Assembly: GCA_900312665.1 (NCBI GenBank)
Contig: ONZQ02000006.1
Coordinates: forward strand, 1,442,653 to 1,498,516
Direction: 5' to 3'
Source: Cephalotrichum gorgonifer
Taxonomy: Eukaryota > Ascomycota > Sordariomycetes > Microascales > Microascaceae
DNA: 55,864 nt
Notes under the pieces: generated by a model
Told to the model about the DNA's origin: nothing
What the model saw: only the letters and a program-made list of their open reading frames with translations
The model's database searches: none
Translations under genes and position numbers: made by a program
Shown here: positions 11,037 through 23,877 of the stretch, piece by piece
Layout: each line of letters opens with the position of its first letter
Numbering within the stretch: position 1 is the stretch's first letter

Positions 11037-12656
11037 AAGGAATACGGCTCAAAAGTGGTTATTGGATGATGACCGCACCCATATTCCAGACGCCAGTAGC
11101 TGGATGAATAGACTGATGTACCCAGAGGTCGCCACCATGCCTAAGAAGTTATTGAGTATGAGAACACTTTCCATGGAACAAGGAGGGGAGGGGAGTTGAG
11201 AACATAACAGTACATACTGTACATACAAGTACATACATGAAAGTACATGCAAATATACCTCAATCGCACTGAATGTCATATATATGGGCCAGTTACATAC
11301 GGCACCTAGAAGCACATTTCACTCGACCAAAGACAATGCATCTACAGGGAAGCATATAGGGATCTCGTTTCCATATCAGGTGATGGTGCCAGATTTGATC
11401 ACCAGCAAACGGATTTTAGGCATGATTAGGATATTTTTATACATATTCGGACCATGTGGTAGAATCCATATTTACTTACCTTTGTCGTTGCCAGCCCACA
11501 TGAGCCCTACCTCGAAAGTATATATCTCGAGCGGTCTGGTCCATTTGGGAGTAATTAAGGGTCCCATCAAATTTGATGAGCTGAGAGCCTCCAATGTATC
11601 TATAATGGAAGCGAGGTATCGGCAATATCGGAGTTTTGTACTTCCTCCACGGTTGGCAAATAAATAGTGCTTTTTCTGCCAGTTCACACGCTGTCATTTC
11701 AATTCCTTAGCATAAATTCGCGTGGTTGGCTGTTTTCTTTTCCATCCCCCTTCTCTGCTTCGCTCTCCCGCGATCCCTTAGTCGGGGTCGACACACAGCT
11801 TCTAGCTTTGCTGCCGGAGACTAAAGGTTGCTCGCAAGATATTAGGCTAACTTCGCCGGCAACTGAAACAGATTTCCAAGTGTGTGGATCATAAATTTCT
11901 GCCCTATGGAGGGACTACCTCTCGCGAAGGAAGTCAACGAGAAAGAGGGAACCCCATAGTCGGCCAGTTCTCTCGTTGAGAGAAGTGTGAGAAGAAAGGA
12001 GGTAGATCCGAGATTGCCTTGCATATCAGAGGGTGTCCAGGTATACCGGAGCAGCCAGTCACACATACCCTCCCACCCTTCCCTCGGTCATTCCAATACA
12101 TTTTAGATATATACGTTGCCCCCCGTTCGATGGCGCGGGACCACCGGATGACAGTACTCTATTTAAGTCATGTACTAATAGGAGAGCCAGAAACAAGTCA
12201 ACACCGAAGCCGGCTGGTCATTAAATCCCACCTATAGACCAATGGAAACTCGAGGCGTAGTTGGTTTCCCCCGCTCACCTAGGCAACATTATGTAAATTT
12301 ATATAGTCTCTGAGGCAATGCTGATCTTAGCATTGGTCAAATGTGCACCCCTTGGAGGGAATGCCCATTAGTTTGCAGTGTCCGTCAGGTATATAAGTAG
12401 GAGAATCCCCCACCTGATGCTGCCCGTGACTTCCTCCCTCACCACAACCGTAAAGTCCATCCACTAGATCCCTACGCTACTATTTTATCTTCCTTTGGGT
12501 TTCTAGTCTCAATCAAGATTTGATACTGGGCGAGATGACCTCGCCATGTGAACGCGGTGAGTAAAGACAGGCGCCTAGGAAGATTTATCTGACGGTATTA
12601 AAGGTTCCCACACGTTGCATCGGACCTCCATTGCCCCCGTTGCCCCCATTGCAGTG
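11037..12656. other. Intergenic, no supported gene
   Basis: This stretch has ORFs of up to about 127 codons (11284-11667) but none shows a domain or credible exon structure. Near 11200-11250 there is a run of TACATA/GTACAT repeats. I see nothing else that can be named. Confidence 0.4.
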
Positions 12657-13391
12657 ATGAGTCCATTTGATGAGCTTACACCGGGTTATTTGTCGTCGCG
12701 CAATCCGGAAGCTGTATCGAACTCATATACAGGCGACGAAGGCAAGAATGGTAAGCTTGAAATTTGATTTAGAGAGGATCGTTACCTAGATAGGATTACT
12801 GACGATGTCAAAGACAACCCTGGAGCTGATACACTCAATTTCATTGATCCCGTATCTCGCGAAAAGATCCATGACACGCCTCCGACTAAGGCTACAGAGG
12901 TTGGGATTTTGCCTATCATTAATACACATCTGCCAAAGCCATGTTCATCAGGTCGGCCGCGGAGACGGCGGAGTAAGGGTATGCAGATATCTTTAGTCGT
13001 TCAGTGCCCCTATGCCTCCGCTAACATCCCAACATCAGCGCGAGCAACAGGTGTAGATGCTGGTTCAAAAGCCCAGAGAGGTGCAGATCCCAGAAGGCGC
13101 CGCAAGGACAAGCGTTTCTCTAGACCAGGCCCTGTTGACCCAGAAGAAAACCAATATAAAGTCGAGCGGTTACTCGAAAAAGATCTGCGCATCCGTATCG
13201 TTTGGGTAGGAGGTAGGGTGTCCGAGTGGATGGGTACTCAGACTTATCTTGAGAATAATGACAAGATTAGGGACGTCCTACACTCGAAGCTAATGTACAA
13301 AGTACGGTGGGAGGGATGGGAAGCGAATATGGATGAATGGGTACCGGTTGAAAACATTTCTCCCGACTTGATTAGAGATTTCCACGGATGA
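12657..13391 (+). CDS. Small chromodomain-type protein, three exons (about 203 aa)
   Basis: Exons 12657-12750, 12814-12978 and 13039-13391 join in frame with introns of 63 and 60 nt (GTAAGC...AAG and GTATGC...CAG, the second with CTAAC upstream). The middle carries basic stretches (RPRRRR and RRRRKDKR) that could bind DNA or direct nuclear import. The C-terminus has the chromodomain signature: VERLLEKD, a long insert, then YKVRWEGWEANMDEW and a final ENISPDLIRDFH helix. Such domains read methylated histone tails, and they also occur on integrases of chromoviral retrotransposons; no integrase or protease sequence flanks this one, so a stand-alone heterochromatin-associated protein is more likely. 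The aromatic cage is only partly recognisable, and the insert makes the fold assignment tentative. Confidence 0.65.
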
Positions 13392-15791
13392 GGGAATTAT
13401 TTTCGAATTCTAGTTTTTATTTGGGGTTTTTGTGCCTTATGAGATCATTTTCTTGAGCCATTGCCGAACTCGACTGATCCAACCCTTCTTTAGAATCTCG
13501 GCGGCTATAGTACCGAACGGTTTATATGTCAAAGACAGGATCTGAACCTCACTCCGAAGTCCTAACCATCGAGTGGCAGCCTAGTATAGGCTTGAAATGG
13601 AAGAGGAGCCAGAAGACTATGGCTTACGAAGTGCCAGCCAACACTCCATTTCATCACCGTTATATGCGCTCTCCTACACAGGTACCCATTAAGGCGAGGC
13701 CTACGGGTGCCTGTCTGTAGTTGGGAAGGTGGGCGCGATGAGAAGGTGGAGATTGGTGTCGGTGGAGAGCTGGATGGCCGGTAACGTGGAGAAGAGCTGG
13801 ATTACGCCCTGGCGATGAAGGGACTGCAGGAGCTGCGATCTGCCTATATGGTATGGGAAAACGCGAGAGAAAGGAGCCTTGCTCTTCAAGGAAAGAGTTC
13901 GCGAACCGAGAAAATGATGTATAACATGTGAAACTGCTGACGGGTGAACCCAATTTACTGATGGCGGGCATTCTCACCGCCTGCCACGTGGTTGTTCTGC
14001 TGTGCCGCCACCGTAAGTCATTACTTGATTGAGACTGGCGTACTGATCAGCTCGGTCGGTCGGCATGATAGCGGGGGGGGGGGGTAACCTCCGGAGACAC
14101 GGCGCCGATAAAAAATCCCGAATTTTCCCAAAATCCCCCCTTGGAGGGTAAGCTTCCGTGTGAATATGTAGGTCTTCCCTTTAGTTCGGCACTGTACCCT
14201 ATACCCCTATGTTACGTCAGAACCGCTACCAATCGGGGTTAGGATGGTACCGGCTCTGATGTGTGATGGGACTTCGTGTCGTCGACGAAGTTCCTCGGGA
14301 ACGTGGAGATGCCTGAACAAGGCGGGACTTTAAAAAAAGGGGAAAAAAAAATATCACTTCAAGACGTGTTTGTTGTAACTCAACTTGTTCCCAATTCAAT
14401 CTGTTCTGTCCCCTTCTCCAAAGAAGGAACCAACTAACTTGGTTCCTGGCGGACATTAAATACACGTTGCGCGCGGCAGAATCTGTCCCCAATCACTCGG
14501 TCCCCACCCTTTCCCGACTGGTGAACAAAGTCAAAAACGTAAACAAGCACTGGACCACCGGTCAATCTGGTGGTGGTTGTTGCTCCAGTATTTCAAGACA
14601 AACCGTTGGCGCTCCACGCCGGGAGACACGTCGTTCCAGTTCCAACACGTGACATCATCCTCCGGCCCCAAGTGGGGCCGTTGTTCGGTGTTCCAGTGCT
14701 CCACGCGGACCGTCCCGTGTCCCCACAATTCAATGTGGTAAAGTGCCCCTCGTTTCTCACGTAATCGTACATGCCCCGCGTCTCCGAGTCACCTGACTCG
14801 AACTTCAACGTCACTTCACAACATGAACGCCCTCAACTTCCAACATGTCAGGCTTACAACAAGCTTATTGAGCGCCGCCACCTGCCCTTTGTCGATAGTG
14901 GCCGGACTCCAAGTCCGAGGTAAGATCCTGCCGGAATACCTTCTCTTCTCCCCCTACCCTGTGATAGGACAACAATCCTTCAAAGTAGAGTGCGACTCAA
15001 CAGCATGTAGCCTAGTATGTCAAATATATCAAGAAACTCATGTAGACTATCTACCGTATATATCGTCAGTTACATAGTAAGGCCACCTGAACAACTTGAT
15101 AGCCATAGTTAGTTTGCTAATTTGCTATTATTTATAGATGCCTCCGAGAAGTGCTTTGAGTATAGTAATACAAATCACTTATACCCCGGCTTGCTCCCAC
15201 CATACGACAAGATGCCGACGCATCGCCGTGGCGGAAGTCAGCCTGGTTTTTCCTACGCTGGGACGTCGTTGTGATGTGGGCCGGGCCACCTGGGCCTTAA
15301 CCTATTGCCGTCATCACTGAATATGGTCCATAACCCCCAGGAATGTTGTCAGGTCATGCAGCATTGGGGCCTGCAGGCGCCACAACCAGGTTGTGTTCCT
15401 GGATGCACCCATACCTTGCATCGATACGAGATAAGGACGATCAGTCCTACCTATGAAGGTTAGGGAGGTTTCCAGTGAGGCGTTCGTGGTCCGGGGTGCG
15501 AGGATGAGAACAATGTACCCAAGTCTCATCCATGGAGAAGAGCATGGGCCAAGCGAGGGTTATACTCAATTTCTTTTTCTATTTCTTGACTGACTGAGAC
15601 CATCTATGCGTTATAGCAGGGATGGGGGAGTTCCAAGAGTGCCAGGTTACAGCATATCACACGCCCAAGCCATAGGTGAGGCGAGGTCTCACAGTGCGCT
15701 TCATCTTACTCCCCAAGACAGTACGCCTTAATGATGGACTGAATTAGAACGTGCAATTCTGTGTTATCTCTGCCACTGATAATACAGGCGC
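13392..15791. other. Intergenic, no supported gene
   Basis: About 2.4 kb without a gene I can support. Two overlapping minus-strand ORFs around 14531-14814 (W/T/G-rich) read like eroded coding sequence but match no family I know. A G-homopolymer sits near 14070-14085 and an A-run near 14330-14350. Confidence 0.4.
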
Positions 15792-16609
15792 TCAAACCGC
15801 AAGCGGTGTGGTACTTGATATGGATCCCGTTCCACCGCCTCCCAAAACCACTTCAGTGCTGCTGCCTCTTCCGGCTAGTTCCCTGTCGCGTCTTAGGGCC
15901 GATTCCAGCCGTGGTCTTGCACTTGATACGTGTAGCCAGCAGCAACCACACTGGAGGGGAATATGCACTAGACTCCCCCGAAATTCTTTGGAGTTTCCAA
16001 TAATGATACCCAAGAGACTCGATGAAACGAATATCATTCCCAAACAAAATATGAGCATGACCAGAAGAGCTTTGCGTGGTTCCGGCATCTTCGCGTCGGT
16101 GCGAACCCAAGCGTATAAACACGCAAATACTATCAGAGAGGCCACTGGCGCGCCTGACACCAGCTCGAGATCATAGATCCACTTAGCGGCGACTGCAGCT
16201 AGGACGAAGGCGATTTGTACTGCGATTGCCACCCAAAGCCAATATTTAGACGTATGCCTCGTCATGGCTACTAAAAGAGGCATGACCACAGTGTTCTAGT
16301 CCTTGTTAGTACAGGAGATAGCGCAGTGAGGAAGTAAAGACTTACGGCGAGAAAAATGGCATGTACTATCAACGTGGCTTCGCAAAATATATGTGCGATC
16401 CGGTGTTTGGTATATCCGTAACCGATTGCAGGGCCGATATATAGCAGGAGATGGAGAGCGAAGGCGACATACTTCTCGGAAAAGGGCAAGTATTTGTATT
16501 TGCAGGACCAAAATACGTGGCGGAGATGAACCCCTGTTGTCAGAGTCGCACATCCAAAAAAGACGTAGATGTTAACGATGTCGGGGTCGCTAGTGTCGGG
16601 GTCGACCAT
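15792..16609 (-). CDS. Predicted polytopic membrane protein (about 255 aa), function unknown
   Basis: Exon 1 (16609-16346) and exon 2 (16295-15792) are joined in phase by a 50-nt intron (GTAAGT...TAG) with an ACTAAC branch site. The protein begins MVDPDTSDPD and shows about six strongly hydrophobic segments, for example VNIYVFFGCATLT, FALHLLLYIGPAIGYG, EATLIVHAIFLAV, WLWVAIAVQIAFVLAA, PVASLIVFACLYAWV and LLVMLIFCLGMIFV, so it is an integral membrane protein. The C-terminal 50 residues are Arg/Gly/Ser-rich and may be cytosolic, or may be read-through past a missed splice site. It resembles small fungal multi-span proteins of unknown role; I cannot tie it to a named family. No biosynthetic neighbours suggest a pathway. 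Confidence 0.55.
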
Positions 16610-19600
16610 GTTTGAGACTATAAATTAAACCAGGAAGGAGATCCTGGAAAAGACGGTCGAGATAATTAAGGAATTCAAAGAGACAAAGGGGCAGCGCTCA
16701 GGTCGGGACGGTATATATACCTTTGGCCGGGAGCAAATTCCTGCCAACGACGGCCATAGCCTTACGCCTCTTCCCACCCCTGCTTCCTGTAGCGGAGCCC
16801 GCCCCAATCTAGTAGGTGGAAGAAACCTCCGTATCCCGAGAGGATAAGCTATGGTATGATTAACGAGAACACGTGGAGGGGTGAAGTTGCTACTCGACGC
16901 AAGAATGAGGGTAGAAGCAAAACCCCCCCAAGGCGTGTTTCGCCCCTAGTTTGTTTCATAACCCTCTTCCCCATGAGGATGCCTTATATCCACCTTCCCT
17001 CTATACCATATACTATTGGGAAGCTTCCCACTAATCACTACTAGGATCCAGAGGTAATCCAAACCACCCTCTTGTGAAGGTATCAGATAATCTATGATAT
17101 AAATGATTGTCAATAAAACATATAGGTCTAGAAGGCTTGGAATGTCGTATATTAAAGCTATCGTAGTTTAAAGTTATGGTTAAGAGTATATTACAATTCT
17201 TATCAATACCTTGTCACTAATCTCTTATAAGGCGGAGATCTATCAAGGGAGTAAAACATTTCCATAGGATCTATGATTTTACAACACCGGAAGATCTTAA
17301 GCTTAGCTGGGACCCAAGCAACATTGGACCGGGCATCTTGTGCATCTTGTGTTACGATCTGGGCAGGATTGTGACCTGTGCTGACGATACTTGAGCATAT
17401 GGAACACCTGATTGGTTGCCAACCCAGCTTCAATACCAGATCTTTTGGTTAGGCGTAATACGGGTGGGCCCGTCACATCCGGCCGGTAGCTTGGGTACGA
17501 TTTATTGAGGGTGGTAGTGCCTACGAAGAACTTTTGTGAGGAAATATTCTGATTGACGGCGAGGGGGTTAATGATTGAATGCACCATGCTAAGGATCAGG
17601 TGTGGACATATGGAGGGGAGGGCTATTGAATCCCAGCCGGTTCCCAAAGATGGCTACGAACGAAAACATAATGATCTTGGCGGATCTCTTACATTCCTAA
17701 GAATATACAAACATTAACATGATATGGGTAACCTATGCAGCTATGCATGACAGAATTCCGGCCGAGACCAAGTAGCAAGCACAAAAAAGGGCCACCTTCT
17801 TTAGGGACCTAAATACAAGGCCTAGCTTTGGAGCACGGATACATAGTTGCCAGCATCACTATGGGGAAAGGTCAGGGGCACAAACTGTAATTGTAAGGCA
17901 TATCAGGTATACATACTATATATACCTTAGTAACGGCTACCTAGACTTGGATAACCACAGTTTCCAGCTGACTATACATTGACTGTTTTCCAATGTAGTA
18001 TATAATGTTGTCGATAACATCTTCGCCTGTGAACTTTTTCTTCGCAGAATCCCACCGGAAAGTAATATACCACGTGCCTGCGGTTGGTATAACTATAATG
18101 GTAGTCCCGGTCTCAGGCAGGAGTTTTATTACCTCTTCGGGATGGAGTGGCCTACCTTCACAAGGCAGCTCCCAGCTCCCCCCAGTCCTTTGTAAAACAC
18201 CTTGACAGAAAGAAATTGTTACCGGCACATCTATTCGGATAATCGAAAACTCTTCGAGCTCTTTGTGGCCTTCCTGATCTTGACCCTCGGGTGTCAGAGC
18301 CTTGGGGTTTCTATCCTTTGTTGCTTTGGAAGGTGGAGCCTGACTTGTTACTTTCGGATGATATTTCGATGGTAGGGTTGGCTGGGGATATTGTTCTTCC
18401 AAAAAAAAGAATTACTGTCTTGGGTAACCCTGTAATACCAGGAGGGGATCTCCCTTGAAAGAAAAATGGAGGGCGGGTATACAAAAGATTGGTTGACCCA
18501 AGTCTGTTGTTATCACGTTCTACATCCTTCAACCGCAGAGGAGCGACTCCGGAGGCTAGATCATACGACTGATAAGAGTACCATCCCGTTTAAAGTATAA
18601 ATGCCAGTCACCCCACAACCCGCAATAATTAGGTTTTCTAGGGTGGACAATGGCGAGATTTTACATCACTTGCTACCACCAGCACCAAAAGATCACAGGA
18701 ACGGTCGCGATGCGTTCTCTTAGTCTCGTCTAGATCCTGACCATATACCATCTGATGGATAAGATGCCCAATCCTACGCTCATCAACGTCGCCATCCACA
18801 CTAGCCGAAACAACCGAGCTCATCTCTCGCGCAGGCGTAAGTAAGGGTAATGTCTACCGTCTCCGCGGGGCGTTTCTTGCTAGATGCCTAACCACCTGGG
18901 CGGCGCCCCCTAGCGTAAGGCCCTCGTTAGATGATCGCATGAGCCTACTTCGCTAGTTTCGGTCCTCTCGCCCCACCAAATAGCCCTAGTTAGTTAGGCT
19001 CCCCATGCCCGGCATTGCTGTGGGTGGCGGGGCTTTACGAGGTCAAAATTCCGTTCATGCGGCATTGGGGGAATTTCAGGATTACACTTGACACTTCTCT
19101 TCCGAATTTTCCTGCTGTATTGGAGATTCAAGGCAGACCCCCAAATTCGATATATTAGGGTGGACAAATCTGGGAAAGCACGAGCTCGATAGCGACTAGG
19201 GGGCTCTAGAGCGAAGGATCCCGGCTACTTCTTGCCTGAGCAAGGACAGCAGGATCCCCGTCCCCATGGTGAAGGAGGTGGGGGGTAGTCGTCATACCCC
19301 GCAAGGCACTTCAGTATTCTCAGAAGAGTACCTTGTACTGCTTCATAAATTATCTGTATCTAATCTGAAGGGGCCGCGAAGGTACTCGTACCTGGCCCAC
19401 CTCCGCCGTCCGTTACTGTTCTGAGAGCTGCCAGGGTGCAAACTGGCAGGGGAGGTAGGAAGGCGGAGATGAACAAATCTCTCACCCATGTCAAACAGGG
19501 GTAACGCGCACGGGCGTAGCGGCGCTGCAGACCTTGCCGCGCACTCACGCTGTGCAACTCTCCCCACGCCCGAATCTAGGTGATAATACAAGGAGTAATA

Positions 19601-21486
19601 CTAGTGACTTAAGGAGTGAGTCCCGGGCACCCGGCTTTAAGTTTCCAATTATGGGGAGGGATGTAATAGTTATTCGTGATTGACTACTGGATAGGCACTA
19701 GCGCAGGCTTAGTTCGAGCGTTTACGCGGAACATACCTATTGAACCACCTCTCTCTGCCGCCAAGTATAGAGCAGACGAGGAGTTCTGCAATAATGACTT
19801 ATACGGATATTAGCATTTCAATGTTTTACCTGGAGTAGCGGTATATCGATACTGAGGCTGAAAGTCGATGATACCCTGCACTTGCTCTCCCTTCCGCAGC
19901 ATTCTCTAGCCCGCCCTTACCACCTTCCCCGCGAACGACCTCTGCACGCCTGCTGCCAGCTAAGCCATTCCATCGGTAACTCCTTCGGGCTCCGCCGGTG
20001 CTCCACAAACATTCCCTATAGGCTATCTGCCACCATTCAGCTCCCGATCCAGGGATGCACGTCCTCCAGACCTCTCCCAGCAGAGAATCATGCGATAAGT
20101 TACAGCCCAGGGCCGCCCTCCGCCCCATATACCGCCCTAATAGCTACCCCTCCTAGATCTCGGCGAACTTCTCTGTGGAGATCACCCCATTCTGCACCTT
20201 CTCGCTACACTTATACCCCCTCTCAGCAGTATCTTCTCTTTTAAAGTCTGCAAGCTCTCGCTGGGTAAGATCGACACCCATCTCTGATACCCTCTCTCTC
20301 TGGGCTGTCTTGGCCTCCAAGTTGGTCCCATTGACTGTCCGATTTGATTTGCTAGTGCCATCGCTGTATCCCTGGGTTGTGGGACTTGAGACTTCAATAA
20401 AATTGTTCTCAAGCCGCGTCAGCCGGGGGCGTTTGATTGTTCCTGGGATGCAACCACCAGCTCTCGGAATGGAATCTTGCCCTTGAATTCATTGAGAACT
20501 ATCCGGTCAAAGAAGATGACCCGGTCTAGTCGTCCCAAAGGTGAGGGCCATACCCTTTGAGGTATACGACGGCATCCGAAGGTCCGTGTCCTGTTTCTCG
20601 ATACTGAAATCAAAGGGGTGGGGTTCCATGCAGTAACAGAGTCCAGTCGGCCACTTCCCGACTACGGCGATGTCGATTGGAGGGTACTACTTAGAGTTGA
20701 CTAACGTACCCGGTAGCACGCAGGCTTGTCCTACGGCTTCTAGTTAATATACTGAGGCTTCTGACTAAGTCTAGGGTCCACTCTCCCATGGGGTTGAGCT
20801 GGAGATTAGATCATACAACATGGCAACATAACGTGGCAGATGGCTGTCTCCTTCTTGCTCGACTTGCCTAACCTATCCCCTCCACCCTCACTCTGTAAAG
20901 AGGTGGGGCGAGAAAAGTGGAAGGGACGGAGAAAGTATAATAGGAGAAGGCAGGTCGGGAAAGAAATGGGGGGAATAGGGGGAAGGGGGGGAAGGGTTTA
21001 GGTAGCTCGGCGAACCCCCACTTGCCGACTAGTTGGTCTGTCCAGCTCACGTTCCGTTCGTCGGCCAAGTAGGACAACGAGTGGGCTAGGATAGAGCTCG
21101 CCGACTACTTAAGGTCGTCCCCCCCTCTGTTTCTCAATCCATCTTCTCCCTCTTTTCCCCATCCTCCGCCCTTCATTTTCGCTCAGCCTCTTTCTCTCCC
21201 TCAACCGTATGTCAAGCAGGCCATTGAGGCAGAATTTTGCAGTGCTGTTTAAGAAGCCCGTCATCCCATCTCTCTCACTCGACCTCTCTTCTCCCATTAT
21301 CCTCCTCTATTTCCACTCCCTCGTCATCAACAACCACAAGTAAGCCCAGCCACGCCAGACAAGTTTTCGCTGAACTACTTAAGGCCGTCCTCCCGCTTTT
21401 CCCGCGCGACCTCTCTCCTCCCATTCCCCTCTTCCGTTTCCCCTCCCTGGATATCAACTGTTCACCTCATCCCACTATCTACCACA
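16610..21486. other. Long gene-poor stretch with two weak ORFs
   Basis: Nearly 5 kb carry no gene I can support well. A 17941-18402 minus-strand ORF (153 codons, beginning TTG after an in-frame TAA) and an 18638-18823 minus-strand ORF with a real ATG look protein-like but have no recognised domain; they may be parts of one eroded gene. Around 17040-17260 the DNA is AT-rich. At 21110-21440 two pyrimidine-rich blocks with a shared CTACTTAAGG start form an imperfect direct repeat just before the next gene and may be its leader. Confidence 0.35.
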
Positions 21487-22262
21487 ATGATAACGGTCTC
21501 ACCGCCATGTCCCTCAAGTTGGGATGACTGCGTGGCCCGGGTAGGAGGGGAACAAGACGACAACTTCGAATCCTTTCTTCCGTTTGGTGACTGCGGGGGA
21601 GATCTACTCAGTACTGTCGACACTCTATCTTTCTTTGGCGACTGGAGAGAAGATCTATCGGCCAGAACCTTCGAACCCCCACCCCGAGATCTCCTTGGTG
21701 ACTGGGGAAAAGTCAGATCACCCTTCGACGCCGTCAACGCGAATGAGGATGATGACTCCTTCGATTTCTCTGAGCCCACTGCCAGTGAAGAGCCCATTGA
21801 GAAATCACTCGAGAAACTTGATCGATTGTGGGATCTCTACATCAACGAGCCCCCAGATAGTACGGACGATGGAGACGCCGATATGCTTGGCGCCGGTGTC
21901 GATGCTGATGATATGATGAACTCAGAGGTTCTCCGTCCAGGCAGTCCCGAAGAAGTCAGCAACCGGGGTTCTATGGATGGTTGTCGGGGGGGCAAATGCG
22001 CCTGCGTCGTCCCCGGCCACAGTCGTTGATGATTTCGAGCCTGGTATCCCTGTCAGCGAAGATCAGAGCATAAGTATGTTGCCTCCTTCGCCTCCTATTA
22101 CTCCCTCACCCATGGTCGATCCTCGAGAAGTGATCGACCTTACCGCCGATGACGTTGAGGATATGCCGATGAAGAAATGGTCTCGGAAGCGGCAGGGGTC
22201 CTATTACGAAGCTTCCCCTGCGAAACGATGGAACCAAGGTCGTGAATGCCCTAGGCTCATGA
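21487..22262 (+). pseudogene. Acidic protein with SUMO-interaction-like motif, frameshifted
   Basis: From the ATG at 21487 an acidic, Asp/Glu/Ser/Pro-rich frame runs about 160 codons. At a run of seven G (about 21986-21992) it turns into an out-of-frame tail ending at 22029. If one G is skipped, the reading continues smoothly into a Pro/Ser segment, a classic SUMO-interaction-like core (VIDLTADD, near 22132-22156) and a basic patch (KKWSRKRQG). That frame then runs without a stop into the start of the lactate dehydrogenase sequence at 22263, so its natural end is unclear. I see no catalytic domain; it resembles disordered nuclear proteins. The frameshift could be a real mutation or a homopolymer sequencing error. 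Confidence 0.45.
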
Positions 22263-23370
22263 ATGATCACCAAGATCCCGAATCCCCTCAGGAGCAACCA
22301 AGGCTCTCGAATCGCAATTATTGGTGTCGGCCAAGTCGGCGGCGCTGTTGCATATTCGCTCATTCCTACCTCAGTCGCGAGCGAGCTGCTACTAGTCGAC
22401 ACCAAAGTGGACTTCAGAGACGGTCAAGTCCAGGATCTCTCCGATGTAGCCTACAGCAACAAGAGCCGCACACGTGTGCGAGCGGGCACATACAGCGACG
22501 CAAGTCAGTGCGATATTGTGATTATTACCGCAGGGTCCAGGCATACTCTAGGTAAGAAAGAAGCAGATAAGCGAAAGTTCATCGCTTGCCATCCTGCATG
22601 TTTAGAAGACCCGAGCTCACATAACCTCCGCAGGCGAAACTAGCCTAGGATCCCTGTATAGGAATGTTGCGCTTCTTCGCAATGTAATCGATACAATGAT
22701 GCCATTCAAGTCAGATACCATCTTATTGGTTATGTCGAACCCCGTGGATTTGCTCACGTCCATTGCTCTGGAGCTCTCTGGACTTCCGCCGTCTCAAGTC
22801 ATAGGCTCAGGCACATTCCTTGAATCGGCATGAATTCGTAGTCTGATCTCAGACCGGACAGGAGTAAGTATACACCCTCGTAGGTTTAAGTCTACCCTAC
22901 CCAGCCCTGGGGCTAATGCAGGTTACCAGGTCGCTCCCAATTCGATAGATGCCTACGTGTTGGGAGTCCGTGGAGACTCCCAGGTCGTAGCATGGTCATC
23001 AGCAACCATTGGCAGCGTGCCTATCGATAAATCGCTTCCGGTGAAAGGTCCTCTTGATCGCAAAGCGCTTGCAGATGAGTGCAGAGCTCAACCTCAAAAA
23101 ACAATCCAGGCCAAAGGCTCGACTCCTTTCGGAATTGGCTACATCGTGTCCAATATATGCTTGTCTATCCTCTTAGACAAACGCAATGTTCGCCTCATCA
23201 GCCATTTCCAACCGGAATTTCGCTGCTGTTTTAGCTTGCCGGCAGACATCGGGAGAAAGGGAGTTCTGGCTACGATTCAAATTCCGCTAGATGACGAGGA
23301 GAAGGCTGAGGTTGCCTTGTCCGCAAATGAACTCCGGCGCACATTGGAAAGTGTGCATGAGGATCTGTGA
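22263..23370 (+). pseudogene. L-lactate dehydrogenase, inactivated
   Basis: Three exons (22263-22551, 22634-22863, 22930-23370) with GT-AG introns of 82 and 66 nt join to 320 codons, the normal length of an NAD-dependent L-lactate dehydrogenase. The Rossmann motif GVGQVGGA, the VDTKVDFRDGQVQDL acidic region, MSNPVDLLT and KGSTPFGIG are all recognisable. Two defects are visible. Codon 163 (22831-22833) is TGA where the family has Arg in the D/E-SAR motif, fitting CGA to TGA. The catalytic-His loop, normally G-E-H-G-D-S, reads G-V-R-G-D-S, with CGT at 22969-22971 replacing histidine. Either would abolish lactate/pyruvate interconversion. It lies 1.1 kb upstream of, and in the same direction as, the PEP synthase gene. 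Confidence 0.85.
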
Positions 23371-23621
23371 GATATATGTAATGTATGATAAATTGGAGGT
23401 CAAGTTCAATATATGCCACATCTCGAGACGGGTCTGAATGGTTTCCATTGGTCTTGTGGGCAGCATCTGAATCAACATAGTCAAATCTAGTATATGCGTT
23501 GGCTGCAAGTCGGTGATCTTGCTTCTGGATAAACACTTAGCGGTTAGGTATCTGGGGTCGGACGAACAAGAACATCGACGAACACAAATAGGCACACCCC
23601 GAGCCCCAGGCCGTATTTTCT

Positions 23622-23877
23622 CTACTGCTTCACAACTGATTCGGCAGCGTGCCGCTGTACATCTCCTCGAGCTTCGCGTGTAAACCACTCCAACGAACGT
23701 TCCACCATTGTGGCCGACAACGGCATGGCGTTATATCTCGAATATTCCTCTCGTCCCTCTCGTATCTGGACGCCGGACTCTTCCGCTGGGGCTCACACCC
23801 GCTCATGCGTGGCGTTGTCACGTTCCATCGTATTAATTCCGGCGAAAGTGGCGTTCCAATACCAGTGTCTTCGAGCA
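23622..23877 (-). pseudogene. Degenerate coding fragment, unknown family
   Basis: One minus-strand frame reads as ordinary protein for about 85 codons (HWYWNATFAGINTMERDN ... VERSLEWFTREARGDV) to a TAG at 23622, interrupted once by a TGA that would be TGG by a single transition. There is no start codon and the upstream side is out of frame. I do not recognise the family. It fills part of the gap between the lactate dehydrogenase pseudogene and the tandem repeat. Confidence 0.3.

Noticed and set aside
17941..18402. 153-codon minus-strand ORF
   Set aside because: It starts with TTG just after an in-frame TAA and has no recognisable domain; at most a remnant exon.
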